Source of the DNA: Kribbella capetownensis
GTDB lineage: Bacteria > Actinomycetota > Actinomycetes > Propionibacteriales > Kribbellaceae
DNA: 64,000 nucleotides
Assembly: GCF_004331485.1 (NCBI RefSeq)
Contig: NZ_SJKD01000002.1
Location: 186,001 to 250,000 of the forward strand
Direction of reading: 5' to 3'
Made by a program: the position numbers and the translations under genes. Positions within the stretch are counted from its first letter, which is position 1. Each line of letters begins with the position of its first letter. This document shows, one piece after another, positions 27,273 through 36,123 of the stretch. The notes below the pieces were generated by a model. It saw only the letters and a list, made by a program, of their open reading frames with translations. It was not told the DNA's origin and made no database searches.

Positions 27273-27848
27273 ATGAGCGAGACCATCAATGCCGGCACGA
27301 CCCCGACCAGCAGCATCCCCGGCCTGGTCGCCGGCAACTACGCCCTCGACACCGCCCACACCGAGATCGGCTTCACCGTCCGGCACCTGATGACCAAGGT
27401 CCGCGGCACCTTCCGGGAGTTCGCCGGCGAGATCGTCGTCAAGGACTCGCTGGAGGAGTCGACCGCCAACGTGACGGTCGACCTGGGGTCGGTGCACACC
27501 CGCAGCGAGCAGCGTGACGGGCACCTGCGCTCCGGCGACTTCTTCGACGCCGAGAACAGCCCGAAGATGACCTTCACGAGCACTGCCCTGAAGCCGGAGG
27601 GTGACGACTACATCCTGGCCGGCGAGCTGACCATCAAGAACGTGACCAAGCCGATCGAGCTCGCGGTCGAGTTCCTCGGCGTGGACCAGAACGCCTACGG
27701 CCAGACCATCATCGGCTTCGAGGCCTCCACCTCGATCAGCCGCAAGGAGTGGGGCATCGACTTCAACGTGCCGCTCGAGGGTGGCAAGCTGCTGATCGGT
27801 GACAAGGTCGACATCCACCTGGACGTCCAGGCGGCACTGCAGGCCTGA
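27273..27848 (+). CDS. yceI: YceI-family lipocalin-like isoprenoid-binding protein
   Basis: 191 residues. After a short unstructured N-terminus come GNYALDTAHTEIGFTVRHLM, a TVDLGSVHTRSEQRDGHLRS loop and the characteristic FEASTSISRKEWGIDFN segment of the YceI beta-barrel. The family binds polyisoprenoids and similar lipids in a hydrophobic channel (known for TT1927b and YceI). There is no signal peptide, so this copy is cytosolic, as is usual in actinobacteria. The ATG at 27273 has a GAGAGGAAC ribosome site. It is divergent from a MarR gene, which probably represses it, and is closed by a strong terminator. Confidence 0.93.
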   Translation: MSETINAGTTPTSSIPGLVAGNYALDTAHTEIGFTVRHLMTKVRGTFREFAGEIVVKDSLEESTANVTVDLGSVHTRSEQRDGHLRSGDFFDAENSPKMTFTSTALKPEGDDYILAGELTIKNVTKPIELAVEFLGVDQNAYGQTIIGFEASTSISRKEWGIDFNVPLEGGKLLIGDKVDIHLDVQAALQA

Positions 27849-27873
27849 CACCTCGGCTGACGTAGCGTCAGAA

Positions 27874-27904
27874 AGACCCCGCACCAGGTGGGTGCGGGGT
27901 CTTC
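27874..27904. terminator. Terminator after yceI
   Basis: A 13-bp perfect stem (AAGACCCCGCACC with GGTGCGGGGTCTT) and 5-nt loop, followed by TCTTCC. It also closes the convergent TetR gene, whose stop is directly adjacent. Confidence 0.92.
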
Positions 27905-28504
27905 CTATGTCTGGACCATGCGGTGTGCGAGGTCGGCGTACAGCTTGCCCAACGACTCGGGGTCGCCGCGGTGTGGCGTGTACCACCGGGCCACGTCGAT
28001 GGACAGCGAGAGTACGGCGAGTGTCGTCCCCGGCAGGTCGGCTACCGCGAACGAGCCGTCGTGTACGCCGTCTGCCAGGACCTGCTCGATCTGCGTGGAG
28101 ATAGCCCGGCGGATGGTCGCAACCTCGGCGAGGTGCTCGGGCGACAGAGCGGCCAGCTCGTACTGCACGACGCGGGCGATGGTGTGATGCTGCGCGTGCC
28201 ACGCCGTGAAGGCGGAGACGAGTGAGCGGAGGCGGTCCGCGGGGGTGGGGCCGGTGTCGGCGGAACGCAGTATCTCCAACGCGGCGTTGTGGCCGTAGAG
28301 GCTGATCTCGAAGAGCAGGCGCTCCTTGGACGGGTAGTGCACGTAGAGCGCGGCCGGGCTCATCCCGGCGCGGGAGGCGATGTCGCGCGTCGTGGTCGCC
28401 TGGAACCCGCGCTCGGCGAAGGCGTCGACGGCGCCGGTCAGCAGCCGGCGTGCGGCGGCCGGCTGGACATGCTCCCAGACCAGGGGACTCGTGACTGCGG
28501 ACAC
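27905..28504 (-). CDS. TetR-family regulator of an adjacent beta-oxidation-type operon
   Basis: About 199 residues from a GTG at 28504 (a GTG at 28519 is possible; the longer frame to 28597 would cover the operator). The DNA-binding helix-turn-helix is RGFQATTTRDIASRAGMSPAALYVHYPSKERL within the first ~60 residues, and the C-terminal ligand domain is all-helical. It is divergent from an acyl-CoA dehydrogenase-thiolase-SDR operon with an 18-bp dyad between the two starts, the classical arrangement of an acyl-CoA-responsive TetR repressor. The ligand is inferred, not shown. Confidence 0.88.
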   Translation of the reverse strand: MSAVTSPLVWEHVQPAAARRLLTGAVDAFAERGFQATTTRDIASRAGMSPAALYVHYPSKERLLFEISLYGHNAALEILRSADTGPTPADRLRSLVSAFTAWHAQHHTIARVVQYELAALSPEHLAEVATIRRAISTQIEQVLADGVHDGSFAVADLPGTTLAVLSLSIDVARWYTPHRGDPESLGKLYADLAHRMVQT

Positions 28505-28531
28505 GTTGACACCATGCACCGGACGGGCGAA

Positions 28532-28549
28532 GCTAAGCAAGCGCTTAGC
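28532..28549. promoter_or_regulatory. TetR operator candidate
   Basis: GCTAAGCAAGCGCTTAGC has perfect 7-bp arms (GCTAAGC/GCTTAGC) around a 4-nt centre. It lies 28 bp from the acyl-CoA dehydrogenase start and 27 bp from the TetR start. Confidence 0.75.
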
Positions 28550-28577
28550 CACCAATCTCACACCTCGGGGAGGCCAG

Positions 28578-29723
28578 ATGGAGCGCGTCATCTTCAACGA
28601 GGATCACCACGCTTTCCGGGCCAGTGCGAAGGAGTACTGCGACCGCTCGCTGGTGCCGCGGATGGAGCAGTTCCTCGAGGAGAAGACGGTCGACCGGGCT
28701 GCCTGGCTGGAGGCCGGCAAGCAGGGCTTCCTCGGCCTCGACGTGCCGGAGGAGTACGGCGGTTCGAGCGTCGGCGACTACCGGTTCAACGCGGTGTTCG
28801 CCGAAGAGGTGTCCAAGGTCTCCGCGTCGCTGTCCAGTTGCTTCGGCATCCACTTCGACTGCTGCGCGCCGTACATCGTGGATCTGGGCACCGAGGAGCA
28901 GAAGCAGCGGTGGTTACCGAAGTTCTGCTCCGGTGAGTACGTTGCCGCGATCGCGATGACCGAGCCGTCCGGAGGATCCGACCTGGCCGCGCTGAAGACG
29001 AGCGCGAAGAAGGCCGACGGCGGCTGGGTGGTGAACGGGTCGAAGACCTTCATCACCAACGGCGACATGGCCGATCTGGTCATCGTGGCCGCTCGGACCG
29101 ACCCGGCCAAGGGCGCGAAGGGCATCACGCTGTTCGTGATCGAGGAGGGTATGGAGGGCTTCGCCCGCGGCCGCAAGCTGGACAAGGTCGGCCAGGCCGA
29201 GTCCGGTACGTCGGAACTGTTCTTCGAGGATGTCTTCGTCGGTGCCGACAACGTGCTCGGCGAGGTCGACCGCGGCTTCATCCACATGATGGAGCGGCTG
29301 GCCCAGGAGCGGGTCGGCGCCGCGGTGTCGAACATCGCCCAGGCGACCCAGATCCTGGCCGAGACGATCGACTACGTGAAGCAGCGCAAGGCGTTCGGCC
29401 AGCCGGTCGGCTCGTTCCAGTACAACAAGTTCCTGGTCGCCGAACTCGTCACCAAGGCCGAGGTCACCCAGGCGTACGTCGACAACGCGATCGTCGCGCA
29501 CGACGAGGACCGGCTGTCCGCGGTGGACGCGGCCAAGGTCAAGTGGTGGAGTGCGCACGTGCAGAACGAGATCCTGGACGCCTGTGTCCAACTGCACGGC
29601 GGCTACGGCTACATGAACGAGTACCGCGTCGCCCGTGCCTGGCGCGACGCCCGGGTGACGAAGATCTGGGCCGGCTCGAACGAGATCATGAAGGAACTCA
29701 TCGGCCGCGACCTCGGCCTGTAG
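28578..29723 (+). CDS. Acyl-CoA dehydrogenase
   Basis: 381 residues, the normal length. AMTEPSGGSDLAALKT is the FAD/substrate motif, GWVVNGSKTFITNG the second signature, RKAFGQPVGSFQYNKFLVAEL a FAD-binding helix, and the C-terminus has QLHGGYGYMNEYRVARAWRD with the catalytic-base candidate E369 in AGSNEIMK. It catalyses alpha,beta-dehydrogenation of acyl-CoA thioesters, passing electrons to ETF. The ATG at 28578 has GGGGAGG as ribosome site. It is the first gene of an operon with a thiolase 12 bp downstream and an SDR, under a divergent TetR regulator. Chain-length preference cannot be read from sequence. Confidence 0.94.
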   Translation: MERVIFNEDHHAFRASAKEYCDRSLVPRMEQFLEEKTVDRAAWLEAGKQGFLGLDVPEEYGGSSVGDYRFNAVFAEEVSKVSASLSSCFGIHFDCCAPYIVDLGTEEQKQRWLPKFCSGEYVAAIAMTEPSGGSDLAALKTSAKKADGGWVVNGSKTFITNGDMADLVIVAARTDPAKGAKGITLFVIEEGMEGFARGRKLDKVGQAESGTSELFFEDVFVGADNVLGEVDRGFIHMMERLAQERVGAAVSNIAQATQILAETIDYVKQRKAFGQPVGSFQYNKFLVAELVTKAEVTQAYVDNAIVAHDEDRLSAVDAAKVKWWSAHVQNEILDACVQLHGGYGYMNEYRVARAWRDARVTKIWAGSNEIMKELIGRDLGL

Positions 29724-29735
29724 AAGGGAAACGTT

Positions 29736-30956
29736 GTGCCTGAAGCAGTGATTGTCTCGACCGCGCGGTCTCCGATCGGGCGGGCCTTCAAGGGGTCGAT
29801 GACGAGCATCCGGCCCGACGATCTCGCCGTACAGATGATCAAGGCGGCGACCGAGAAGATCGGGCTGACCGGGGATCAGATCGAGGACCTCGCGCTCGGG
29901 TGTGCGGAGCCGCACGACGAGCACGGTGGCAACATGGCCCGCCGGGTCGCGATCCAGCTCGGCTGGGACAACACGCCGGCGACCACGGTCAACCGGTTCT
30001 GCGCGTCGTCGACACAGACCGCGCGGATGGCCTTCCACGCGATCAGGTCCGGCGAGGGCGACATCTTCGTCAGCGCCGGCGTCGAGTGCGTATCGCGGTA
30101 CAAGAACTTCGGCTCGGCCGGGGTCGGTGACCCGAGTTCGTTCAACCCGGTCTTCACCGACGCGGTGCAGCGGACCGAGAAGTACGCCGAGACCAACGAC
30201 ACCTGGCACGACCCGCGCGAGGACGGGCAGATCCCGGACGTCTACATCGCGATGGGCCAGACCGCGGAGAACGTGGCGACGCTCCGGGGCATCACCCGCG
30301 CCGAGCAGGACGCGTTCGGCGTCCGCTCGCAGAACCTGGCCGAGAAGGCGATCGGCAACGGATTCTTCGAGCGCGAGATCACGCCGGTGACGCTGCCGGA
30401 CGGGACTGTGGTGAGCAAGGACGACGGGCCGCGGGCGGGGACGACGCTCGAAGGGGTCAGTGGCCTCAAGCCGGTGTTCCGGCCGAACGGTACGGTCACG
30501 GCCGGCAACTGCTGCCCACTGAACGACGGCGCCGCCGCGGTCGTGATCATGAGCGACACCAAGGCCCGTGAGCTCGGCCTGACCCCGCTGGCGCGGATCG
30601 TGTCGACCGGCGTGAGCGGTCTGTCACCGGAGATCATGGGGCTCGGTCCGGTGGAGGCGTCGAAGCAGGCGCTGGCGCGGGCCGGCATGAGCATCAACGA
30701 CATCGACCTGGTCGAGATCAACGAGGCCTTCGCGGTCCAGGTGATCGGCTCGGCCCGTGAGCTGGGCATCGACGAGGACAAGCTGAACGTGCACGGCGGC
30801 GCGATCGCGCTCGGGCACCCGTTCGGCTCGACCGGTGCGCGGATCATGACCACGCTGGTGAACGGGCTGCAGTTCGAGGACAAGCAGTTCGGCCTGGAGA
30901 CCATGTGCGTCGGCGGCGGCCAGGGCATGGCGGTCGTCCTCGAACGCCTCAGCTGA
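29736..30956 (+). CDS. Acetyl-CoA C-acetyltransferase/3-ketoacyl-CoA thiolase
   Basis: 406 residues from a GTG start. The nucleophile is C89 in [31 protein letters not shown] and the second active-site cysteine in [10 protein letters not shown] complete the thiolase active site. It either cleaves 3-ketoacyl-CoA (beta-oxidation) or condenses acetyl-CoA; the acyl-CoA dehydrogenase upstream favours degradation. No enoyl-CoA hydratase is in the operon, so the pathway would need one from elsewhere, for example the MaoC at 36124. Its stop overlaps the SDR start by 1 nt (TGATG). Confidence 0.93.
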   Translation: MPEAVIVSTARSPIGRAFKGSMTSIRPDDLAVQMIKAATEKIGLTGDQIEDLALGCAEPHDEHGGNMARRVAIQLGWDNTPATTVNRFCASSTQTARMAFHAIRSGEGDIFVSAGVECVSRYKNFGSAGVGDPSSFNPVFTDAVQRTEKYAETNDTWHDPREDGQIPDVYIAMGQTAENVATLRGITRAEQDAFGVRSQNLAEKAIGNGFFEREITPVTLPDGTVVSKDDGPRAGTTLEGVSGLKPVFRPNGTVTAGNCCPLNDGAAAVVIMSDTKARELGLTPLARIVSTGVSGLSPEIMGLGPVEASKQALARAGMSINDIDLVEINEAFAVQVIGSARELGIDEDKLNVHGGAIALGHPFGSTGARIMTTLVNGLQFEDKQFGLETMCVGGGQGMAVVLERLS

Positions 30957-31711
30957 TGAGTCTGGAGAACCGTACGGCGATCATCACCGGGGCGTCCCGG
31001 GGGATCGGGCTGGCAGTCGCGCGTCGTCTGGTGGCCGACGGTGCGCGCGTGGTGATCACAGGTCGCACCCAGGAGACGCTCGACCAGGCGGTCGAGTCTC
31101 TGGGCGGCCGGGAGCATGCGCTCGCGGTCGCCGGGAAGGCTGCGGATCCCGAGCACCGGGCCACTGTGGTGGCCGCGGCGGTGGCGACGTACGGGTCGGT
31201 GGATCTGCTGGTGAACAACACCGGCATCAACCCGATCTACGGCAAGCTGCTCGACGTCGACCAGGCGGTCGCGGCGAAGATGGTCGACACCAACGTGCTG
31301 GCCACGATCGCCTGGGTGAAGGCGTGCCGGGACGCCTGGATGCGTGCGCACGGCGGCGCCGTCGTCAACCTGTCCTCGGTGGCCGGTCTGGCGCCGTCAC
31401 CGGGCATCGGCTGGTACGGCGCCACCAAGGCGATGGTGTCGCGCGTGACCGCCGAGCTGGCGGTCGAGCTCGCGCCGGAGATCCGGGTCAACGCGGTGGC
31501 TCCGGCGGTGGTCAAGACCAAGTTCGCCGGAGCCCTCTACGAAGGCCGTGAGGACAAGGTCGCCTCGACGTACCCGTTGCGTCGGCTGGGCACGCCGGAG
31601 GACGTCGCCTCGCTGGTGTGGTTCCTGCTGTCGGACGAGTCGTCTTGGATCACCGGTCAGACGATCACGATCGACGGCGGCCTCACCCTCAACGGCGGAA
31701 TCGTCGGCTAG
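30956..31711 (+). CDS. Short-chain dehydrogenase/reductase (FabG/3-hydroxyacyl-CoA type)
   Basis: 251 residues. The NAD(P)-binding [15 protein letters not shown], catalytic serine in NLSSVAG and Y154-K158 in WYGATKAM are all present, and the C-terminus has [12 protein letters not shown]. The position in the operon (after dehydrogenase and thiolase) suggests oxidation of a 3-hydroxyacyl-CoA or reduction of a ketoacyl intermediate. The start ATG overlaps the thiolase stop. The stop overlaps that of the convergent DinB-like gene by 4 bp. Confidence 0.9.
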   Translation: MSLENRTAIITGASRGIGLAVARRLVADGARVVITGRTQETLDQAVESLGGREHALAVAGKAADPEHRATVVAAAVATYGSVDLLVNNTGINPIYGKLLDVDQAVAAKMVDTNVLATIAWVKACRDAWMRAHGGAVVNLSSVAGLAPSPGIGWYGATKAMVSRVTAELAVELAPEIRVNAVAPAVVKTKFAGALYEGREDKVASTYPLRRLGTPEDVASLVWFLLSDESSWITGQTITIDGGLTLNGGIVG

Positions 31712-32277
31712 GGCTGCCGGCCCTGCCAGCCGGCGAGCTGGTCGTACGGCGACGCGTCGTTGGCTACCGGTACGACGGGGCCGAACGGGACCGGGCCGCC
31801 GCGCTGGTCGGCCGGGACGAACTGCCGGACCAGCGGCAGGCAGTACGTCGCCAACCTTTCGTCGAGCTGTTCGAGACGATCGGTCGTCTTCGCCAGGTCC
31901 CACGAGTGCATGGTGAGCTCGGTGGTGTAGGCAGCGATGGCGGCCGCGCCCGGAAGCGTTGCCCACGGCAACTTGCACAGGCGGACGAGTACGCCGTCGG
32001 CCGCCAGCGTCTCGTCGAGCGCGGTACGGCGCTGCTTCCACTCGGCCGGAACGTCGTCGACGCCCGTGGTGATGTGCGGTACGTCGAGTGCGTTGCCACC
32101 GTTCAGCGCCAGGTCGATCCGGCCGACGATGGTGAGCAGGTGGCCGAGCAGAGTGTTGACGTCGTACTCCGGGCAGGGCGTCGGCCGGTCGAGGTCGTCG
32201 GAACCGGTGGTGTCGATCAGGTGCTGCGTCTGGTCAAGAGCACGGATGAGCATCGGACGGGGATCGTTGGTGTTCAT
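31708..32277 (-). CDS. DinB/mycothiol-dependent isomerase-like protein (TIGR03086 type)
   Basis: 189 residues. The four-helix DinB fold is shown by [20 protein letters not shown] at the N-terminus and [21 protein letters not shown] in the third helix; the histidines in GHLL and MHSWDLA are the expected metal ligands. TIGR03086 proteins belong to the mycothiol-dependent maleylpyruvate isomerase superfamily and may be bacillithiol/mycothiol S-transferase-like metalloenzymes; the reaction is unknown. The ATG at 32277 follows a GAGG ribosome site 8 nt upstream. It is divergent from a WYL-domain regulator across a perfect 10-bp inverted repeat. Confidence 0.85.
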   Translation of the reverse strand: MNTNDPRPMLIRALDQTQHLIDTTGSDDLDRPTPCPEYDVNTLLGHLLTIVGRIDLALNGGNALDVPHITTGVDDVPAEWKQRRTALDETLAADGVLVRLCKLPWATLPGAAAIAAYTTELTMHSWDLAKTTDRLEQLDERLATYCLPLVRQFVPADQRGGPVPFGPVVPVANDASPYDQLAGWQGRQP

Positions 32278-32296
32278 GACGACAGCCTCGCGGGGT

Positions 32297-32321
32297 ATAT
32301 GCGACATCTTCTGTCGCATAT
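32297..32321. promoter_or_regulatory. Perfect inverted repeat, operator of the WYL/DinB divergent pair
   Basis: ATATGCGACA, a 5-nt spacer and TGTCGCATAT form perfect 10-bp arms. It fills most of the 53-bp gap between the two divergent starts and overlaps a TATTCT -10-like box for the WYL gene. Confidence 0.82.
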
Positions 32322-32330
32322 TCTGAATTC

Positions 32331-33302
32331 GTGCGAGCCGACCGGTTGTTGCAGATCATCCTGTTGCTGCAGCGCCATGCGCGGTTGAGTGCGCGGGAGT
32401 TGGCCGAGCGACTCGAGGTGTCGACGCGGACGGTGATGCGCGACATGGAGGCCTTGTCGGCGGCCGGCGTGCCCGTCTACACCGAGCGTGGGCGTCATGG
32501 TGGATGCGTGCTGCTGCCGGGGTATCGGGCGGATGTCAGCGGGCTGACGCCGCGGGAAGCGCAGGCGTTGTTCGCGTGGTCGGGGCGGTCGGCGCTGTCC
32601 GACGAGCTCGGTCTGCGGGATGCGTTGCAGTCCGCGATGGGCAAGCTGTCGGCCACGCTGCCGCTTGAGTTGCAGGACGACGCCGACGCGTTGTCCGATG
32701 CGATCGTGGTGGATCGGCGTCGCTGGTTCGCCGAGGCCGAGGACACTGGGGCTCTGCCGGTACTGCGGCAGGCGGTGGTGACGCGGAGACGGGTGCGACT
32801 GCAGTACGCGTCCGCGAGTGAAGGGCATCAGCGCCGTACCGTTGATCCGTGGGGACTGGTCGAGCAGGCCGGGCGGTGGTATCTCGTCGCGGCGCATCGT
32901 GGTGCGGCGCGGATGTATCGCGTGTCCCGGGTCGAGGAGGCCGACATCCTCGAGGAGGCCGCTGAGCGACCGGATGGACTGGATGTGCGGGCGGAGTGGG
33001 AGCGGCTGCGATCCGGGCTCGAGCAGCACGCTCCCGTCGGTGTCGAGGTGGAGGTGCGGGTCCATCCGGAGCGCGTCGAGCTGATCCGCCGGATCGCGAC
33101 GCCGATGGTGGCCAAGGGGACAAGGATCCGCGACGTACCCGCGGAGGACGAGTGGCCGCACCTGGCTCTGCATTTCCGTGTTCGGGAGGCCGCGTCCGGT
33201 CTACTGCTCGCGTTCGGGAGCGATGTCGAAGTCGTCGAGCCTGCCGAGCTGCGCACCAGGCTGCTGGAGCTGGCGACCGCAGCGGTTGCGACCTACGGCT
33301 GA
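32331..33302 (+). CDS. WYL-domain regulator with N-terminal HTH (DeoR-like, YafY family)
   Basis: 323 residues from a GTG. The N-terminal HTH_11 domain is RLSARELAERLEVSTRTVMRDMEALSAAGVPVY (codons ~18-52), followed by a WYL domain in which the motif reads GRWYLVAAHR (~180-190), and a C-terminal WCX-type extension. WYL domains bind nucleic-acid or small-molecule ligands and often control DNA-damage or defence genes, but in actinobacteria this architecture is also very common next to DinB-like or glyoxalase-like proteins. It starts ~7 nt after a -10-like box, so it may be leaderless. The palindrome just upstream implies autoregulation and control of the divergent gene. Confidence 0.9.
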   Translation: MRADRLLQIILLLQRHARLSARELAERLEVSTRTVMRDMEALSAAGVPVYTERGRHGGCVLLPGYRADVSGLTPREAQALFAWSGRSALSDELGLRDALQSAMGKLSATLPLELQDDADALSDAIVVDRRRWFAEAEDTGALPVLRQAVVTRRRVRLQYASASEGHQRRTVDPWGLVEQAGRWYLVAAHRGAARMYRVSRVEEADILEEAAERPDGLDVRAEWERLRSGLEQHAPVGVEVEVRVHPERVELIRRIATPMVAKGTRIRDVPAEDEWPHLALHFRVREAASGLLLAFGSDVEVVEPAELRTRLLELATAAVATYG

Positions 33303-33823
33303 CGTCTGGCCGCGAAGGTCTGCCGGAGGATGAAGTTGCCGTCGGCACCTTCGTCCTCGTTGCGCCAGTGGAAGCCGGTCTCGGTGATGCCGGTGAAGGC
33401 CCAGCGGGTCTTGGCGGTCTGGGACTCGAGTGTGATGGTGTCCTCGGTCGCGTGCGCGACGAAGGGCATCACGAACGCGGCCTTCGGACCCATCCAGGTG
33501 GAGCGGAACGCGTTCAACTCGGGGTCGTGGATGCGGACCGACAAGCCCCACTCGCCGTCGCCGTCCACGGCGCGGGCGGCCCGGCTCGGCGTGATCCAGA
33601 TGTCGGCGACCGCGCGGCCGTCGAGAGCCCAGGCGAAGTGCCACTCGCCCTTGGTCGTCCGGGTGACCGCACCGGTCTCGTCGTACCAGGCGACGTCGAG
33701 GTCCCAGCTTCCGATCAGTGGGGCGAACGGGGCGAAGGCCTGGGCGTACTCCGGCCGGGGTCCGTCGGACACCATCAGCCCGGCCAGGACCCGGGCTGCG
33801 GCAGCGCCATCGGTAATTTCCAT
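33293..33823 (-). CDS. Uncharacterised lipocalin-like/DUF1579-like protein
   Basis: 176 residues rich in beta strands with many tryptophans (LIGSWDLDVAW, KGEWHFAWALDGRAVADIWI, FRSTWMGPKAAF, WRNEDEG). The opening WxW segment and alternating strands suggest a small beta-barrel ligand-binding protein like DUF1579, but the assignment is tentative. No signal peptide is present. It is convergent with the WYL regulator gene, and the two overlap by 10 bp at their stops. Function unknown. Confidence 0.65.
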   Translation of the reverse strand: MEITDGAAAARVLAGLMVSDGPRPEYAQAFAPFAPLIGSWDLDVAWYDETGAVTRTTKGEWHFAWALDGRAVADIWITPSRAARAVDGDGEWGLSVRIHDPELNAFRSTWMGPKAAFVMPFVAHATEDTITLESQTAKTRWAFTGITETGFHWRNEDEGADGNFILRQTFAARRQP

Positions 33824-34074
33824 AGCTGCTATTTACTCCTGACGCACCCGTGAGGTGTCAAGAGGATTCAGACCCCCCGCCGCCGGTGACCCCGTCGTGT
33901 CCCAGCACGATGGCACTTCCGGCGGTCGGGGCGATCAGTCCGACAGCACCGGGCAACTCTAATGCCCCGGCGTTCCACCACCGAATCGTTCCCAGCGCGC
34001 ACCTGTTGCGATCACGTTGCTGTTCGCCCCGTTATTCCGTGGCGAGGGGGAGGACGGCTGGTTATCGTCCGGGC

Positions 34075-34989
34075 ATGACGACACCGGTGGTGATCCGGCC
34101 GGCTGTCGGCGACGACGCCGACGCCGTGGCTCAGGTACAGCGTGCGGTCTACTCGTACAAAGCAATGTCGCCGGCCGTGATCCGGCACATGATCACTGCG
34201 AAGGCGCCGGGCGAGCGGTTCCTGGCGCTGGTCGGCGAGTCCGGCGGTGAGCTGGTCGCCTGGGGGTCAGCCGGTTTGAACGTGTGGACCAGCAGTCCCG
34301 GCCAGAGTCACGTGTCGATCTATGTGCACCCGGACCATCGCAGGCAGGGCATCGGCAGTGCGCTGGCCGAGCGGCTGCACCAGCACGTGAGTGAGGTAGG
34401 CGCCGTGCGGGTGCGGACTTTCGTCCAACCTGACAGCCTGGAGTTCGCCCGCGACCTCGGGTACGACGGGACGCGCCAGATGCACTACGCCGGTGTCGAC
34501 CCGCGAAAGCTGCCGCCACAGCCGCCGACCCCGGACGGCATCGAGCTGGTGACGTTCGACCAGGTCGATCCGCACCAGGCCTACACGGCCGACACGGTCG
34601 CGTCGCTGGACGAGCCGGGTGACTCGCCGATCGATGCCGTCGGTTACGACGAGTGGCTCGACGAGATCTGGAACGGTCCGGGGCTGGACAAGTCGCTCAG
34701 CGTGGCCGCGATGGCGGGTGACGAGATGGCGGCGTTCACCGTGATCGAGACAGCCGGTGATCGTGCCTGGTCGGGCATGACCGGGACGATCCCGGCGTAC
34801 CGGGGTCGCGGCCTGGCCAAGCTGGTCAAGTCGGTCGCGCTCCGTCGCGCCGCCGACGCCGGCATCACCGCCGCCTACACCTCGAACGACGACGAGAACG
34901 GCCCGATGCTGGCGATCAACAACTGGCTCGGCTACCAACGCGTCCAGACCGAGCACGGCCTCCTGCGCACACTCTCCGAGTCACTGTGA
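34075..34989 (+). CDS. Double-domain GNAT acetyltransferase
   Basis: 304 residues with two GNAT folds. Domain 1 has the acetyl-CoA pyrophosphate loop VHPDHRRQGIGSALAERL (~83-100); domain 2 has PAYRGRGLAKLVKSVALRRA (~240-260) followed by TSNDDENGPMLAINNWLGY. Two-GNAT proteins of this type include mycothiol synthase and Eis-like enzymes, but this one lacks their specific features, so the acceptor is unknown. The preceding 251 bp (33824-34074) contain no gene. It is followed 103 bp later by a clear paralogue in the same orientation. Confidence 0.87.
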   Translation: MTTPVVIRPAVGDDADAVAQVQRAVYSYKAMSPAVIRHMITAKAPGERFLALVGESGGELVAWGSAGLNVWTSSPGQSHVSIYVHPDHRRQGIGSALAERLHQHVSEVGAVRVRTFVQPDSLEFARDLGYDGTRQMHYAGVDPRKLPPQPPTPDGIELVTFDQVDPHQAYTADTVASLDEPGDSPIDAVGYDEWLDEIWNGPGLDKSLSVAAMAGDEMAAFTVIETAGDRAWSGMTGTIPAYRGRGLAKLVKSVALRRAADAGITAAYTSNDDENGPMLAINNWLGYQRVQTEHGLLRTLSESL

Positions 34990-35092
34990 CTGGCGCGGGC
35001 GAAACGGCTGAGACAGAGCTGTAATCGGGTCTGCATCCGGTCTGCACCTGATTGCGGGTTATGTTCCGGAGAACTTCGCTGAAGGAGTTCGC

Positions 35093-35977
35093 ATGGAGAT
35101 CAGGGCTGCCGAAACGGGGGATGTCGAAGGGGCGATCGCGTTGCACGATGCCCTCGCACCGTACTTGGTGGTCACGCGGACCGCGCTGACCCGCAGACTG
35201 CAGGCTCCGCCCGAACTGGGACTGGGAACCTTCGCCGCGGTGGACGCGGGCGAGGTGGTGGGCTGGGCGTCGACCGCGCTGATCGCGGGGTCGGATCCGC
35301 TCGACGGACAACTGCGGGTGCTGGTCCGGCCGGACCACCGCGGCCGCGGGATCGGTGCGAAGTTGCTGGAGGCAACCCACGCGGACCTGAGGGCGGCCGG
35401 GGCGACCAGCGCGCGGGTGTTCGCGGACCCGGCAACCGTGGAATGGGCGGCCCGGTGGGGCTACCGGCAGACCCGGCAGGTGCACTACGCGGGCATCTAC
35501 CCACCCAAGGCACCCGACGTCCCCGGCGCCCCGACCGGGGTGGAGGTGATCGGTCTGGACCAGGTCGACCCGCGCAAGCTCTACGAGGCCGACGAAGTTG
35601 CCCAGCGCACCAAACCGGGCGACGCCAAGATCACCACCCGGCCGTACGACGAGTGGCTCGAGGGCATCTGGAACTCGCCGTCGATGGTGCTCGACCTGAG
35701 TACGGCGGCCCTGTACGACGGCGAGATCGTCGCGTTCACCCTCGGCAACGGCGATCACACCAAGATCTGGTCCCAGATGACCTCGACGATGCCGGAGTAC
35801 CGCGGCCGCGGCCTGGCCAAGCTGGTCAAGTGCGCCGCGCTCCATCGCGCCGCTGAGGCGGGCGTCCGGGGCGCCTACACCGCCAACTACGACGGCAACG
35901 CCGCGATGATCGCGGTCAACGAGTGGCTCGGCTACGACCGCGTCGCCACCCACGCCGTACTCATCTGCCCGCTCTGA
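35093..35977 (+). CDS. Double-domain GNAT acetyltransferase (tandem paralogue)
   Basis: 294 residues and the same plan as its upstream neighbour: RPDHRGRGIGAKLLEATH in domain 1 and PEYRGRGLAKLVKCAALHRA in domain 2. The central segments HYAGIYPPK and YDEWLEGIWNSP align with HYAGVDPRK and YDEWLDEIWNGP in the first copy, so the two arose by tandem duplication and diverged. The ATG at 35093 follows a GAAGGAG ribosome site. The pair is followed by two small hairpins. Substrate unknown. Confidence 0.87.
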   Translation: MEIRAAETGDVEGAIALHDALAPYLVVTRTALTRRLQAPPELGLGTFAAVDAGEVVGWASTALIAGSDPLDGQLRVLVRPDHRGRGIGAKLLEATHADLRAAGATSARVFADPATVEWAARWGYRQTRQVHYAGIYPPKAPDVPGAPTGVEVIGLDQVDPRKLYEADEVAQRTKPGDAKITTRPYDEWLEGIWNSPSMVLDLSTAALYDGEIVAFTLGNGDHTKIWSQMTSTMPEYRGRGLAKLVKCAALHRAAEAGVRGAYTANYDGNAAMIAVNEWLGYDRVATHAVLICPL

Positions 35978-36015
35978 CCCCGCACCTCCGCCGCCGTTCG
36001 CCCTCTGGTTGGTTG

Positions 36016-36033
36016 ACCCACCAGACGGTGGGT
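36016..36033. terminator. Short hairpin after the GNAT pair
   Basis: ACCCACC and GGTGGGT form a 7-bp stem with a 4-nt loop, ~40 bp after the second GNAT stop. It is one of two similar hairpins here. Confidence 0.6.
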
Positions 36034-36059
36034 TCGCACCTCGGAATCCGGCGGGCAAA

Positions 36060-36075
36060 CCCACCACCTGGTGGG
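36060..36075. terminator. Second short hairpin before the maoC-like gene
   Basis: CCCACC, a 4-nt loop and GGTGGG. It shares the core of the hairpin at 36016 and may terminate transcription from both sides. Confidence 0.55.
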
Positions 36076-36123
36076 CCAACCCATGAGATGCCGGGCGGGG
36101 GCTGGTGGGGAGGGTGGGGTGAG

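Noticed and set aside
28578..31711. Acyl-CoA dehydrogenase-thiolase-SDR operon considered as part of a biosynthetic gene cluster
   Set aside because: No PKS, NRPS, terpene or RiPP genes nearby; a catabolic module is the simpler reading.
31708..33302. DinB-like/WYL pair considered as a toxin-antitoxin or phage-defence module
   Set aside because: The DinB-like protein has the metal ligands of thiol-transferase relatives and no toxin motif; WYL presence alone is not enough.
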